Shown: positions 47,632 to 59,150 of the stretch, one piece after another | Layout: every line of letters starts with the position of its first letter | How positions within the stretch are numbered: the first letter of the stretch is position 1 | Source: Boswellia sacra | Lineage: Eukaryota > Streptophyta > Magnoliopsida > Sapindales > Burseraceae | Length of the DNA stretch: 64,000 bases | Direction: 5' to 3' | Assembly: GCA_013180625.2 (NCBI GenBank) | Contig: SNVD02013846.1 | Coordinates: 20,318-84,317 of the forward strand | Program-made: the position numbers and the translations under genes | The notes under the pieces: generated by a model | Database searches by the model: none | What the model was told of the DNA's origin: nothing | The model's input: only the letters and a program-made list of their open reading frames with translations

Positions 47632-49850
47632 TACTCATACAAACTATTTATACAAACTCACACATACAAATTGTTTGATACAAAATTTAGTGAAATATCC
47701 AATCCAAATAATATATATGATTTGGAAATGTGGAGAAATATTGATAATAAATTGAGAAATTTATTAGTAGAAAAATGTCTTGTCAGAGAAAATAATATAA
47801 TTTTCCAAAAATGAAAATAGTAGACATTTCTCTCCCACATATTATACTAAAAAATAATAAAATGGAGAATAACATGATAGAAAATGGTTAGTATAATCAA
47901 AAGATTTTGATAAAGTATATTATTTTTTGTTGCAAAATTGTTTGATGCAAAATTTAGTAAAAGTCAATTAGATAATGAGTTAGTACTAAACTTAAAACTC
48001 ATGAAAATAGTAATAAACATATAACAAATATGAATGCATGGGTTGGTTTAGAAGTAAGGTTGTCAAAAATAGAACAATTGATAAAGATCTTCAAATACAA
48101 ATTAACAAGGGAAAAAGGACATTAGAAAAATATGTTAACAAGAATTTTAGCCGTGGTGAAAACTCTTGCTAAAAATAATTTAGCTTTTCATGAAAAAAAA
48201 AAAGAGAAGATTTACCAAGAAAATAATGGAGACTTTTTAAGTTTAATTGAAATGATTGTTGAATTTGATCCAACAATGCAAGAACATATTTGACATATTA
48301 AAAATGGTGAAATTTATAATATTACTTTGGACATAATATGCAAAATAAGTTAATTCAAATGCTAGAAATTAGGAGTTCAATCATTTAGAAAATCAAAGAA
48401 GCAATATTTTTTAGTAATACTTGATTGTACACTGGATGCTAGCCATCACAACAAATGACTCTTATATTAAGATGTATCGATATTTCAACGAGTCCAATAA
48501 AGATAGAAGAATATTTTTTAGAATTTATAAAAGTAGATGATACTTCTAGAAAAGATCTTTTAAATGAAGTGGTAAAAACAATAAAAAATCTTGTTCTTGA
48601 TATCAATGATGTAAGAGGACCGGGATATGATAATGGATCCAATATGAAAGGAAAACAAAAATGTGTTCAAAAAAGACTATTGAAAATAAATCATAGAGCA
48701 TTTTAGACACCATGTGATTGCCACAATCTTAATTTAGTGCTTTGTGACATGGATAACTCTTGTCCTAGAGCTATATCATTTTTTTGGAGTTGTACAATGT
48801 ATATATACTTTATTTTCTTCTTAATAAAACGATGAAAAATCTTACAAAATAATATATCAAATTTAACTGTTAAATCTTTTTTAAAAACGCATTGGGAAAG
48901 TCACATAGAAAGTGTAAAAGCAATAAGATTTCAAACTCCACAAGTAAGAGATTCTTTAATTGAATCGGCAGGAAGAAGTGATGATCCTAAAATAAAGAGT
49001 GAAGCTCAATGTTTAGCAACATATAAATTAGAAAATTTTGAATTTTGATTATGCACTATTTTTGGTATGAAATATTATTTGCTATTAACTCCATTGGTAA
49101 AAACTTACAAAAAGAAGATACATCTATTGATGTTGCAATTGATCAATTAAAAGGCCTTATTTCTTTTCTAGAGAAATATAGAGAACTTGATTCATGTCTG
49201 CTATGATTTCAGCTAAAACGATTGCAAATGAAATAGAAATAGATCCTATATTTCGTAAAAAAAGGGTAATTTGTATAAAAGTCCAATTTGACGAGAATGT
49301 GAATGATGAGAGAATTCTATCTATTGAAGAGTTTTTTAGAATTTATTATTTTATTTGTATAGTAGATCAAGCTATTTTTTTTTTATTAAAAATAGATTTG
49401 AGCAATTTCAACTATATGAAAATATTTTTAGATTCTTATTTAGAATCAAAAAATTAAAGTCATTGAATGATGATCGTTTGAGAAATTTTTATCTTAATCT
49501 AGAAAACACTTGAAATATGACATGTTTTCAAACATTGACGGGTTAGATTTATTTTCAGAACTTAAGGTTTTAAAAGAAGTTATATATGATGAAATAAATA
49601 CTTCAATTGAAATACTTAACTATATAAAAAGTAAATTCTTTTCCAAATTCTTATATTACTCATAGAATATTATTAACAATCCCTATAATAGTTGCTTCAG
49701 TTGAATGAAGCTTTTAAAAACTAAAATTAATAAAATTTTATCTAAGATCAACTATGTCACAATAAAGATTAAATAGATTAGCTTTATTATCTATTTAAAA
49801 AGAAATGTCAGAAAAACTTGAATATAAAGATTGATTAAAATTGTGCATCT

Positions 49851-50120
49851 TAAAAAGTAAGAAAATTCGATTTTAGATAATACAACTTTTTTTGTTATAA
49901 TTATTTTAATCATTTATGAAAGGCCTCAGTAGTGATAGATGTCGCCTTAGGCGTCAGAAACCCTTGAGCTGGCCTGAACTTTCACAAAATATGGATGCAC
50001 CAAGGCCTTTGGTTTTTTGAGCAAACTTTACCATGTCGATCATTGATAGATCAAGGTGATGTAATTAAACTGATTTTGAAATTCTTGATGATAACTTCAT
50101 CATCAAAATATGATAGGTAT
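49851..50120. other. Spacer after hAT remnant, no gene seen
   Basis: Contains GGCCTCAG/GTCGCCTTAGGCGTCAG motifs that may be the 3' untranslated end of the hAT element. Nothing else is supported. Confidence 0.4.
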
Positions 50121-50128
50121 ATTGTAGG

Positions 50129-50773
50129 TGGGGATGTAAAAAACCTGAGGCCAGGCCGGGGATCCCCGTCCCCGAAAAATTCCCCGGAAATTCCGAGGCC
50201 GGGGCTAGGCAGGGGAATTTAATCCCAGGGCCGGGGAATTGAATTCCTCGGATATGTACTCGGTTTCTTTTTTTTTTTAATTTTCTGTATGTAATCATAG
50301 TATTTTATATCAAATTTTCAAGTTTTGTTCAATAGTCACATGTAGCCTGGTGGTGTCTTCATGTGTTGTCTCCCTTGAGCACTCGGGTTCAAATCTCTTC
50401 GGCTTTGTTTGCTTGCATTCATGTTCTTTTGAGAAAATGATTAGGTTGGGCCCATTTTTTGATTGTCAGGCTTAGCCTGGTGGTGTCTTGGCCTCCTTTA
50501 AGCACCAGGTTCAAGCCACTTGGTTTGCACTATCCCTCATTTTTTTAGTAAATAGTAATTTAATAATTTAATTGGGTTGGACTTAGTCTATAGTTGTTGG
50601 ACATCTTGGGCTAATTGTGAAATTATTAGATGTGGGTCTAAATTATATGTAGATTGAGTATAAATTAAAAAATAATTATTTATTTAATTAATTTCGGGCC
50701 GGGTAATTCCTTGGATATTTCCAGGCCAACGGAGTCGGGTACCCGTCCCCGCTGGGTAAATTTGACATCCCTA
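50129..50773. mobile_element. hAT-type MITE containing two tRNA-like boxes
   Basis: Inverted ends TGGGGATGTAAAAAA and TTTGACATCCCTA are flanked by near-identical 8-mers ATTGTAGG (50,121-50,128) and AATGTAGG (50,774-50,781). GC-rich subterminal blocks (CCGGGGATCCCCG, GGGTACCCGTCCCCG) lie at each end. Inside, two Pol III-like blocks TAGCCTGGTGGTGTCTT occur at about 50,345 and 50,474, each followed about 35 bases later by a B-box-like GGTTCAAA or GGTTCAAG. Confidence 0.75.
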
Positions 50774-50781
50774 AATGTAGG

Positions 50782-51304
50782 GGGTATGGATTTGAAGAAT
50801 TAATACCTTTTAGTACTTCCAACAGTCCAGCTCCTATATAATGAACTAATAAAAGAACAAATTAAAAGATACAAAATCCATTAAAATACAAATCACATGT
50901 AAAATGTTGATTTTGTTTGTACCCCGCTTTCTTTTCTGCTTCTTCAAATATCCATCACCAGTACAATAATTTATAAACTTTAAAATCCCACGATAACTCG
51001 AGAATCTAGCTATGAACTTCCTTTATAAATATTACTCGAGAAAAAAATAAATGCCGATCCAACAATCTATCATGTCCTCTAATAAATGTTACCCAACAAA
51101 CAAACAGCCCAACAAAATATTAAAAAATAAAAACTAATATAAGAAGATAATTAAATTAAAGGTAATACCCGTATTTTTAAACCAGGCCTGAATGCCTTCA
51201 AGTGTCTTTTTCGAGTCAAGGATCAATCAATGAAATGAAAAACTCGTTACCTTTCATCTTACCACTAATGATAATGAATAACTCGTTGTCTGTCATCTTA
51301 CCAT
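50782..51304. other. AT-rich spacer, no gene seen
   Basis: No coding or mobile feature supported. It may include 3' sequence of the adjacent minus-strand resistance-gene fragment, but nothing recognisable. Confidence 0.4.
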
Positions 51305-51711
51305 GTGAGTCATCCCTTATATTTGCTTTTCATCTTGCCAACACCTCCCATACCATAAAAACCATAAAGGCCCGCTTGTTTTTCTCCAAGAGAGCTCCAT
51401 AAATCTAAGCTCACTAGGTCTTTCTGCCACTCTCTCAGCCACAGCATCAGAAGCTCATTCCCCTTCTAAAGTATCCACAAATTGCCACTTCTCAGCCACT
51501 TGTTTCCCCGACTTGTACCTTGACCTGCTGATCTTGTAAGTTGTAACAATGGCCTTCAACACATAACTCCTCAAGTTCTTGAAACCATCTCCAAACAGAT
51601 CACCAACTTCAACTTCCACGGCTTGTCCCCTTGAAAGCTAGCTTTGCACTTGGTTCAGTTTCTCCATTTGCTTTTTCTCTTCAATCAAAACCCTGTAAGT
51701 AGATCTGCTAG
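51305..51711 (-). pseudogene. CC-NBS-LRR (RPS5-like) resistance gene fragment
   Basis: Read on minus from 51,711: VLIEEKKQMEKLNQVQS, a stop, LSRGQAVEVEVGDLFGDGF, then LKAIVTTYKISRSRYKSGKQ, VAEKWQFVDTLEGE, a stop, ASDAVAERVAERPSE and, after a frame change, GEKQAGLYGFYGMGGVGK. This is the coiled-coil region of a plant CNL followed by the P-loop GMGGVGK, where similarity ends abruptly (next residue M instead of the usual T). NB-ARC beyond the P-loop and the LRRs are absent. The N-terminal part is cut off by the copia LTR at 51,712, so its start lies beyond the nested elements, past the window. Non-functional. Confidence 0.8.
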
Positions 51712-52263
51712 TGATGTAATTGTGACTCAAGCACAGCATGTCAACCAGCAACATGCTATTGTTTTAGTTGCTGTCTGTTTGTAGCTGTCATGCTGTCTGT
51801 CAGTAGCTGTCTTACTGTCTGTCTACAGCTGTTTTACTGTATGTTTGTTGTTGTCTTGCTGTCTATTTGCTAGCTGCTGTATTTCACTTTTGTCAGCCAC
51901 TTAGAAAGGCTAATAATACTGATGTGCAGAAAATGTAAGTGTGATGCAGGTCATGTAAGTTGCATAAAAACACAGCAAAGAAAACTGAGTGTCTAGGAAG
52001 CAAAAACAGAGAGCTTAGAGTGGTTCTAAGCTGAGAGTGTAGTGAGGAGAGTGTGTAATCCGAATTCTCTCTAGTGCATTCATTTTTCATCCCTCCCGTG
52101 GAGTAGATCATGGATCGAACCACGTAAATTCTGTTGTGTTCTCTTTTACATTTCTGCACTTAGATTTCAGTTTGTATGTTTGCATAAGAGCACAGAAAAT
52201 TTCCAGAATTTCTGCTTCAAAACAACCTACTCTAGCCACAAATTATCTTCAGATTTCTTTACA
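51712..52263 (+). repeat. 5' LTR of copia element
   Basis: A 552-bp LTR from TGATGTAATTGTG to TTCTTTACA, two bases upstream of the primer site. The U3 part (51,760-51,885) is made of short repeats around GCTGTCTGT and TAGCTGTCTT, probably promoter elements. It lies inside the CNL fragment. The 3' LTR is beyond the window. Confidence 0.85.
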
Positions 52264-52265
52264 AC

Positions 52266-52277
52266 TGGTATCAGAGC
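52266..52277 (+). other. Primer binding site of copia element
   Basis: TGGTATCAGAGC, a perfect initiator tRNA-Met complement, two bases after the LTR. Confidence 0.95.
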
Positions 52278-52355
52278 TGAGTGTTAAAGATCTGAAAGTG
52301 GTTTGCTTCAAACAAGTAAGGTTTCTCTGCTGAGAGAGAAGATCTTAAGGTTGCA

Positions 52356-55300
52356 ATGGCAAACCAGAAAATGGAGATAGAAAAATTTGATGGCAAGACA
52401 GATTTCAGTTTATGGAAAATGAAGATTCAAGCACTGCTTGGAAACATGGGGCTTGATGAAGCCTTGGAAGATGAACAAAAAGTGCCTGAAGATTTAACTC
52501 CAGAAAAATGGTCTAAAGTTCAGAAGAATGCTAAGAACACAATCATTCTTAGCTTGGGAGATCAAGTTCTTCGGAAGGTGTCCAAAGAAACCACAGCTGC
52601 ATCAATTTAGAAGAAGCTTGAAGAAATCTATATGGTAAAGTCTCTACCTAATAGAATTTATTTAAAACAAAAATTCTATGGATTTAGGACCGATGAATCT
52701 AAATCAGTAGATGAAAATATAGATGAATTTACCAAGATAAGTTTAGATCTTGAGAATGTAGGAGTGAAAGTAGAAGATGAAGATCAAGCTGTCATTTTGT
52801 TAAACTCACTGCCTAAAACATATGACCAGCTTAGAGATACCTTGAAGTTCAGCAAGGATATTCTAAGTTTAGAAGGAGTTGTTGCTGCAATTCATTCAAA
52901 GGAGTTAGATCTTAAGATTGAAGGAAAAAGTTCTAATTCTGGAGAAGGCCTCACTGCTAGAGGAAGAATTGAAAAAAGAAACTTTAATGCTAAAGGCAAC
53001 CATGGTAGATTAAAATCTAAATCTAGAGGTAAATTCAGATGCTTCCATTGTAACAAAGAGGGACATATTAGATGAAATTGTCCTGATAGGAAAGGTAGAA
53101 AGAAAAATGATGCAGCAAAAGATGAAGAGAGTGGCAATGCAGCTATAGTTTCACAAGGATTTGATGATGCAGAGGTGTTAATGGTGACAGATTTAGAACA
53201 AAATGGTGATTGGGTTCTAGACAGCGGTTGCACCTTTCACATGTGTCCAAATAAGTCATGGTTTTCCACCTACAAACCATTGAATGAAGGGAAGGTTCTC
53301 ATGGGAAACAATGAGGCTTGCAATGTGGCTGGTATTGGAGAAATAAAATTGAAACTTCATGATGGGATGATTAGGACACTAGCAAATGTAAGACATGTTC
53401 CTAGCTTGAAAAGGAATCTAATATCAGTTGGCATGTTAGATTCTAATGGTTATACAGCTAAGGCTGAAAATGGTGTTCCAAAAATCCTAAAAGGAGCTAT
53501 GGTTGTCATGAAAGGATACAAGAAGAATGGTATTTACATTCTAAATGGTGAAACAATTTCTGCAGCAGCTGTAATAGCATCAAAATTAGAGGTGAATGCA
53601 GCTGATTTATGGCACATGCGTCTTGGACATGTTAGCGAGAAAGGATTGAAGATTCTTGAAAAGCAAGGTGTCTTTGGAAAGCACAAATTACCAGAGCTGA
53701 AATTTTGTGAACACTGCATTTTTGGAAAGAAAACCAGAGTGAAGTTTACTGCAGCAGAGCACAACACCAAAGGCATCCTAGAATATGTCCATTCAGACCT
53801 ATGGGGGCCAGCCAAGACTAAGTCACTAAGTGGTGCCAGGTATTTTCTCACTTTTCTTGATGATTTCAGTAGAAAAGTATGGATTTACATGCTGAAATCT
53901 AAGGATGAAACATTAGAAAAATTCAAACATTGGAAGATAATGGTAGAAAATCTAACCGGCAAGAAACTAAAATTTCTTAGAACTGATAATGGTCTTGAGT
54001 TTTGTGGGGAAGAATTTACCAAATATTGTCAAGAACATGGTGTGGTTAGACATAGAACGGTAAAGGGTACTCCTCAACAAAATGGGTTAGCTGAAAGAAT
54101 GAATAGAACCATTCTAGAGAGGGTTAGATGCATGCTGTTTAATGCTAAATTACCTGCAAGATTTTGGGCAGAGGCTGCTGCTACTGCTTGTTATTTAATC
54201 AATAGGTGTCCTTCAACTGCAATAAAGCTGAAGACTTCTCAGGAAGTGTGGACTGGTAGAGTACCAAGTCTTGATCACTTGAAAGTATTTGGAGCAACTG
54301 CCTATGCACATTAGGCAAGAGAAGCTTCAACCAAGAGCACTCAAATGCTTGTTTCTTGGCTATCCTCCTGGAGTGAAAGGATACAAATTATGGTGTCCTC
54401 AGCTTGGAAAAGCAATAATCAGCAGAGATGTGGTTTTCAAGGAAGATGAAATATTGGGATTAGATGAAAGTTCATGTCACAAGAGCAGTGTGTATGATAA
54501 ATCTCAGCTTGCTGAATTTGAGTTTGAGATAAAGTCTCAAGATGTTGAGCTGGAAAATTCAGAAACTGAAGAGGAAACACATGATAGTGATGTGAAGCAT
54601 GGTGAAGGGCAGCAAGATATGCAAGAAACTCAAATTGGTCAAGAGACACTTGATCAAGATGAAAATTCTGAAAATGGTGCAGAAGAGTTGCAAGACTATT
54701 TGCTTAGTAGAGATAGAGCTAGAAGAGAAGTAAAAGCTCCTAAGAGGTATGCTCAAGCTGATATTGTTGCCTATGCTTTACAAGTAGGAGAAGAACTTGA
54801 GCAGGAACCCACAAATTACATTGATGCTGTGACAGGAAAGAATTCAAAGCATTGGATAGCTGCAATGAGGGAAGAAATGAGCTCTTTACTAAAAAATCAG
54901 ACCTGGGAATTAATTCCAAAGCCAAAAGGAATTAAAGTGATAGGTTGCAAATGGATTTTTAAGAAAAAATCTGGTATAGATGGAGTACAACCTGAAAAAT
55001 TCAAAGCTAGACTTGTAGCTAAGGGTTATTCTCAAGTGGAGGGTATTGATTATCAAGAAATATATTCTCCGGTGGTGAGATATACATCCATTCGTCTTCT
55101 ATTGGCAATGGCAGCTCAAGAAGACCTGGAAATAGAACAAATGGATGTAAAAACGGCTTTCTTGCATGGAAACATTGAAGAAAAAATTCTAATGCAGCAA
55201 CCTAAAGGCTTTGAAGTTAAAGGCAAAGAAAATCATGTGTGTTTGCTGAAAAAATCACTCTATGGGCTGAAACAAGCCCCTAGACAATGGTATAAAAGGT

Positions 55301-55796
55301 TTGATAGTTACATGATTGAAAATGGACTAAAGAGAAGTCAATTTGATAATTGTGTTTACTATCAAAAATTCTGCAATGGTGATTATCTCTATTTATTGTT
55401 ATATGTTGATGACATGTTGTTGATAGGAAAGAACAAGCAAAGTATCAACAAGTTGAAGCATTTACTAAAATCTGAGTTTGACATGAAGGATATGGGAGCT
55501 GCAAAGAAGATTCTTGGCATGCGAATAATTCGGGACAGATCCAGGAATAAATTATGGTTGAGTCAGAAAGATTACATAGAAAAATTGCTGGTCAAGTTCA
55601 ACATGAACAAAGCAAGGATAGTTTCCACTCCCATGGGTGAACAAATCAAAATTTCTACAGAAGATTGTCCTAAAACCGAAAAGGAGAAGGAAGAAATGGC
55701 TTCTACACCATATGCAAGCTTAGTTGGTTCTTTAATGTATGCAATGGTTTGCACTAGACCTGATCTTGCATATTCGGTAAGTATGGTTAGTAGATA
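52356..55796 (+). pseudogene. Ty1/copia gag-pol, Tork/TNT1-like, interrupted
   Basis: Gag starts at 52,356 (MANQKMEIEKFDGKTDFSLW) and carries a CCHC knuckle CFHCNKEGHIR-stop-NC (53,041-53,081). Then come protease WVLDSGCTFHMC, GAG-pre-integrase with HMRLGH and CEHC, and integrase with Asp in HSDLWGP, Asp in LRTDNGLEF and Glu in NGLAERMNRT. Reverse transcriptase follows, with KTAFLHG and YVDDMLL. It ends at RPDLAYSVSMVSRY, the start of RNase H, where the Athila-like element is inserted. Defects: TAG at 52,608, TGA in the knuckle, and a frameshift at 54,312 (AYAH/IRQEKL). It is otherwise well preserved, so it decayed recently. RNase H and the 3' LTR should lie beyond 64,000. Confidence 0.92.
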
Positions 55797-57219
55797 TGAT
55801 AAGTGTCTATTTATATATCATTTTCATATCAATTTGTCCTGTTTCTTTGCTATATTCCTTGGTATTTTTATGTTTTTGTGTGGTTTTGATGTTTGTAGGA
55901 GTTTTGGAGCAACTTGCACAAAAATGGAGTAAAACCCTTCATTTTCACCTCTGCTAGTCAACCATCTTCTCGGATTTAATTGTATTGATATACAATGAAC
56001 CCGATGACATATCATATACCGTTGAAAAGCTCTCGAAGTCTACTTTTTGGAGAAATTTACGGTTTATGAATCCATTCAGTGTACCGAAAGTTGTAATCAA
56101 AACAGTGTGAGAAGTGTAGAAATGTAATTCCACACATCACTGTAGCATGTATAATACGGGACACTGTAGCACGTTACTGTAGCAGAGTATTTAAACACAT
56201 TTTAGGGTTTTATTTTCATAACTTGAAGAGGGGAAAACGTGGGAGGAGGCTGCATTTCTGGATTTCTCTCATCCCTTGGAGTTCTTGAAGGAGAAAGAAG
56301 ATTTTGAAAGAGGAGGAACTACAATTCCAAGAAGATTCATCTACAAAGAAGATTTTCAAAGAATTTGCTAAGTTCTTTCTTTCCTTTTCAATTCTGGAAT
56401 TTCTCTGTATTGTATTTGTTATTCTGATTGAATATGTGTAACTAAATCTGAATTGGTTGAGGGTGATTTCAAAGCCCTTGATATGGATTTTGTGAGTTGA
56501 TTGTGTAAGAAATTGTTATCCAATTCTCTAATTGAAGTTGCTTGTATTTTCCCATATCTAATGCTTATGATTGCTTACTGATTGTATTTGGAATGGCCAA
56601 CTGAATATAATCTGTTGTTGTCTATTGCTAGATTAGAAATCTTGATCCGTAATTGTCATGAATTTCCAATCATTAGTAGCAAAATTGTGATCAGAGATTG
56701 CAATTGGAAAATACAACCTAGGTTAAATAATCCGAACTTGTGTGATTATTGCTTAGATCAACCTATCTTTCTCATCGTAATGCTTCCATTGAATTAAACT
56801 TAGAGAGCTTGTTCTAGGTTGTTTAATGGATAGAGATTAAATAAAGAGCTTGTTTTATTTAACAACAAAGTAAGGAAAGATTGGGATAACAGAGCTTGTT
56901 GTTATCTACGGTTGATAACTTCAATGCTGTAATTGGATTACAATTCTATGTTAATTCACAAATTCATATCTTGTGGCAGAGAATGAACCCTTAACCAAGT
57001 GTCTCCCATTGATTTTTCATTCAAATTTACTTTCTGTTTTGTTATTCTTTACTTGCATTCTTATTTCATTTAGTAAATCATTCAACAAAAATCCCCCCTG
57101 TTTAGTTTATTGTTGCTGGAAATAACAAATTCAATTAGAATCAATCCTCGTGGGAACGATATCTACTTATCACTTTATTACTTGTGCGACTAGTATACTT
57201 GCTAGTTTCGAACGCATCA
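55797..57219 (+). repeat. 5' LTR of Athila-like element
   Basis: A 1,423-bp segment beginning TGATAAGTGTC exactly where copia coding similarity stops, and ending AACGCATCA before the primer site. The ends are a perfect TGAT...ATCA inverted pair. A possible promoter lies around GAGTATTTAAACAC (about 56,187). The end region CTCGTGGGAACGATATC is typical of Athila-type LTRs. ORFs inside are not genes. Confidence 0.88.
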
Positions 57220-57225
57220 AGTTTT

Positions 57226-57243
57226 TGGCGCCGTTGCCGGGGA
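57226..57243 (+). other. Primer binding site, tRNA-Asp type
   Basis: TGGCGCCGTTGCCGGGGA is the 18-base complement of the plant tRNA-Asp 3' end, used by Athila-lineage elements. It lies six bases after the LTR. Confidence 0.93.
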
Positions 57244-57325
57244 TTGATTTTCTAATCAATTTGTTATTCTGTTTTTACTACTGATTCTTGATTGTTATTT
57301 CCTGATTGTTTGTGTTTAGGCTTTT

Positions 57326-59150
57326 ATGTCCGAGGGAGAAGCGGATCAACGACTTAAGAGAATTAAGGAGTTTCTCCAATCCTCGAATTTAAGGCTAAAT
57401 CGGTCAATTTCAACTCCACCTCCAGAATTTGACCTTGCACGACATACTTCCCTCCCATCTTCTTGCAGTTCAATCAAATCTGAATCGGAAGCAATGGCGA
57501 TGGAAAACGATCAGACTCTTAAGGAGTTAGCGGCTCCAATTATTGATCAACAACCGCTATGCATAAGCACCAATTCTGAGATAGATTTTGAACTTAAATC
57601 TGGACTGATTCATCTCTTACCTACATTTCATGGTTTTGCAGGAGAGGATCCGAACAAACACCTCAAAGAATTTCATGTGGTATGCTCAAGTATGAAGCCA
57701 ACCGGCGTTTCTGAAGAGCAAATTAAATTGAGAGCTTTCCCATTCTCATTAGCAGATTCGGCAAAAGATTGGCTATACTATCTACCACCAGGTACCATTA
57801 CCACTTGGAATGAGATGAGTAAACTCTTTTTGGAGAAATACTTTCCAGCCTCGAAAGTTACAAATATTAGAAAAGATATTAGTGGCATTCGACAACACAA
57901 TGGAGAATCACTTCATGAATATTGGGAGAGATTTAAGAGGTTATGTGCTAGCTGTCCAAACCACCAAATTAGTGATGGACTCCTAATTCAATATTTCTAT
58001 GAGGGTCTCCTACCCATGGAAAGGAGTATCATTGATGCTGCTAGTGGTGGAGCACTAGTTAATAAAACACCGAACGTTGCAAGACGTTTGATTAGTGACA
58101 TGGCAGCGAACTCCCAACAATTCAGCAATCAATTTGAGCCACAACTACCAAAAGAGAGTAAATGAGGTAAGTACTTCAAATATTGAACATCAACTTTGTG
58201 AACTTACCTCTCTTGTAAAAAAAATGGCTGTAGGACATATGCAGCAATCTTATGCATGTGGAGTATGTTCTGCCATGGACCATCCAACCGACATGTGTCC
58301 AACTTTGCAAGAAGGAGATACAGAACAAGCCAATGCCATGGGTGGATTTCCAGGACAACCAAGGCAAAGGTATGACCCTTTCTCCAATACTTACAATGCT
58401 GGATGGAGAGATCACCCTAATTTAAGATATGCGAATCGTCAACCAATTGTCCCAAATGCCATACCAAATCGACCACCAGGTTTCAATCAACCTAGAGTGC
58501 ATCAACCTTTTCAAATGCAACCACCACCGATGCCACATCTAGCACCGCAACCAGCTTCACAAAACTCAGGTATGTCTCTCCAGGACATTGTTAATGCACT
58601 TGCCACTAACACAATGCAATTCCAGCAGGAAACTGGGGCAAGTATCCAAAACCTGGCAAATCAAATGGGACAATTGGCCACTAGCATGAGCAAATTCGAG
58701 GGCCAAGGCTCAGAAGAATTATCTTGTCAAACGATGATCAATCCAAGAGAGAATTCTTGTGCGATAACTTTGCAAAATGAAGAGCAATTAGATGTCCTGC
58801 CAAAGAAATCACAAACTGATGAAGGAGATGACACCACTTCCACCATGAACAAAACACTGACTTCTCAGGTAAATCCTATAACTCCCATTCCTTCATATGT
58901 TTCTCCTCCACTTTTTCCTAGTAGATTTGCACAATCGAAGGAGAAACAAGAACAAGAAATCCTGGAAACTTCTCACAAAATCGAGGTAAATATACCACTT
59001 CTGGATGCTATTGAGCAAGTACCTCGTTGTACAAAATTTCTCAAGGAGTTATGCACCAACAAGAGAAAGTTGAAGGAAAATGAGAAAGTAAGTGTGGGGG
59101 GAAAATGTTTCAGCTGTATTGCAAAGAAAAATTCCTCCAAAATGCAAAGA
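57326..59150 (+). pseudogene. Athila-like gag
   Basis: It starts at 57,326 (MSEGEADQRLKRIKEFLQSS). The Retrotrans_gag capsid region spans about residues 95-265, with HLLPTFHGFAGEDPNKHLKE, LADSAKDWLYYLPPGTITTW and SLHEYWERFKRLCASCPNHQ. At about 58,150 the frame shifts by one base and continues with a CCHC knuckle (CGVCSAMDHPTDMC, 58,258-58,299), a Pro/Gln-rich linker and NIPLLDAIEQVPRCTKFLKE (about 58,990). The capsid part looks well preserved, but the shift separates it from the zinc knuckle. Confidence 0.88.

Larger units (their letters stand above)
46800..49850 (+). pseudogene. ZMYM1-type hAT transposase, heavily decayed
   Basis: Blocks in order: an N-terminal KKRKLEKLVESQKETLYKFV (46,845), then the conserved core TLILRCIDISTSPIKIEEYF (48,458), VDDTSRKDLLNEVVKT, DINDVRGPGYDNGSNMKGKQ (48,602), a stretch around CHNLNLVLCDM (48,720), a middle part with IDVAIDQLKGLISFLEKYRE (49,128), AMISAKTIANEIEIDPIFRK (49,197), and the C-terminal hAT dimerisation region (YITHRILLTIPIIVASVE then KLKLIKFYLRSTMSQ, about 49,650-49,760). 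This is the TTF/ZMYM1-like hAT group common in plants. There are many stops and frameshifts, and a MITE array splits the N-terminal part. No terminal repeats were identified. Confidence 0.8.

Noticed and set aside
49995..50222. 75-codon ORF across the MITE border
   Set aside because: It spans the junction of host DNA and the hAT MITE, so it cannot be an ancestral gene.
52892..54925. Minus-strand ORFs opposite copia gag-pol
   Set aside because: Shadows of the plus-strand polyprotein frame.
56582..56797. 71-codon ORF
   Set aside because: It lies inside the Athila-like LTR with no homology.
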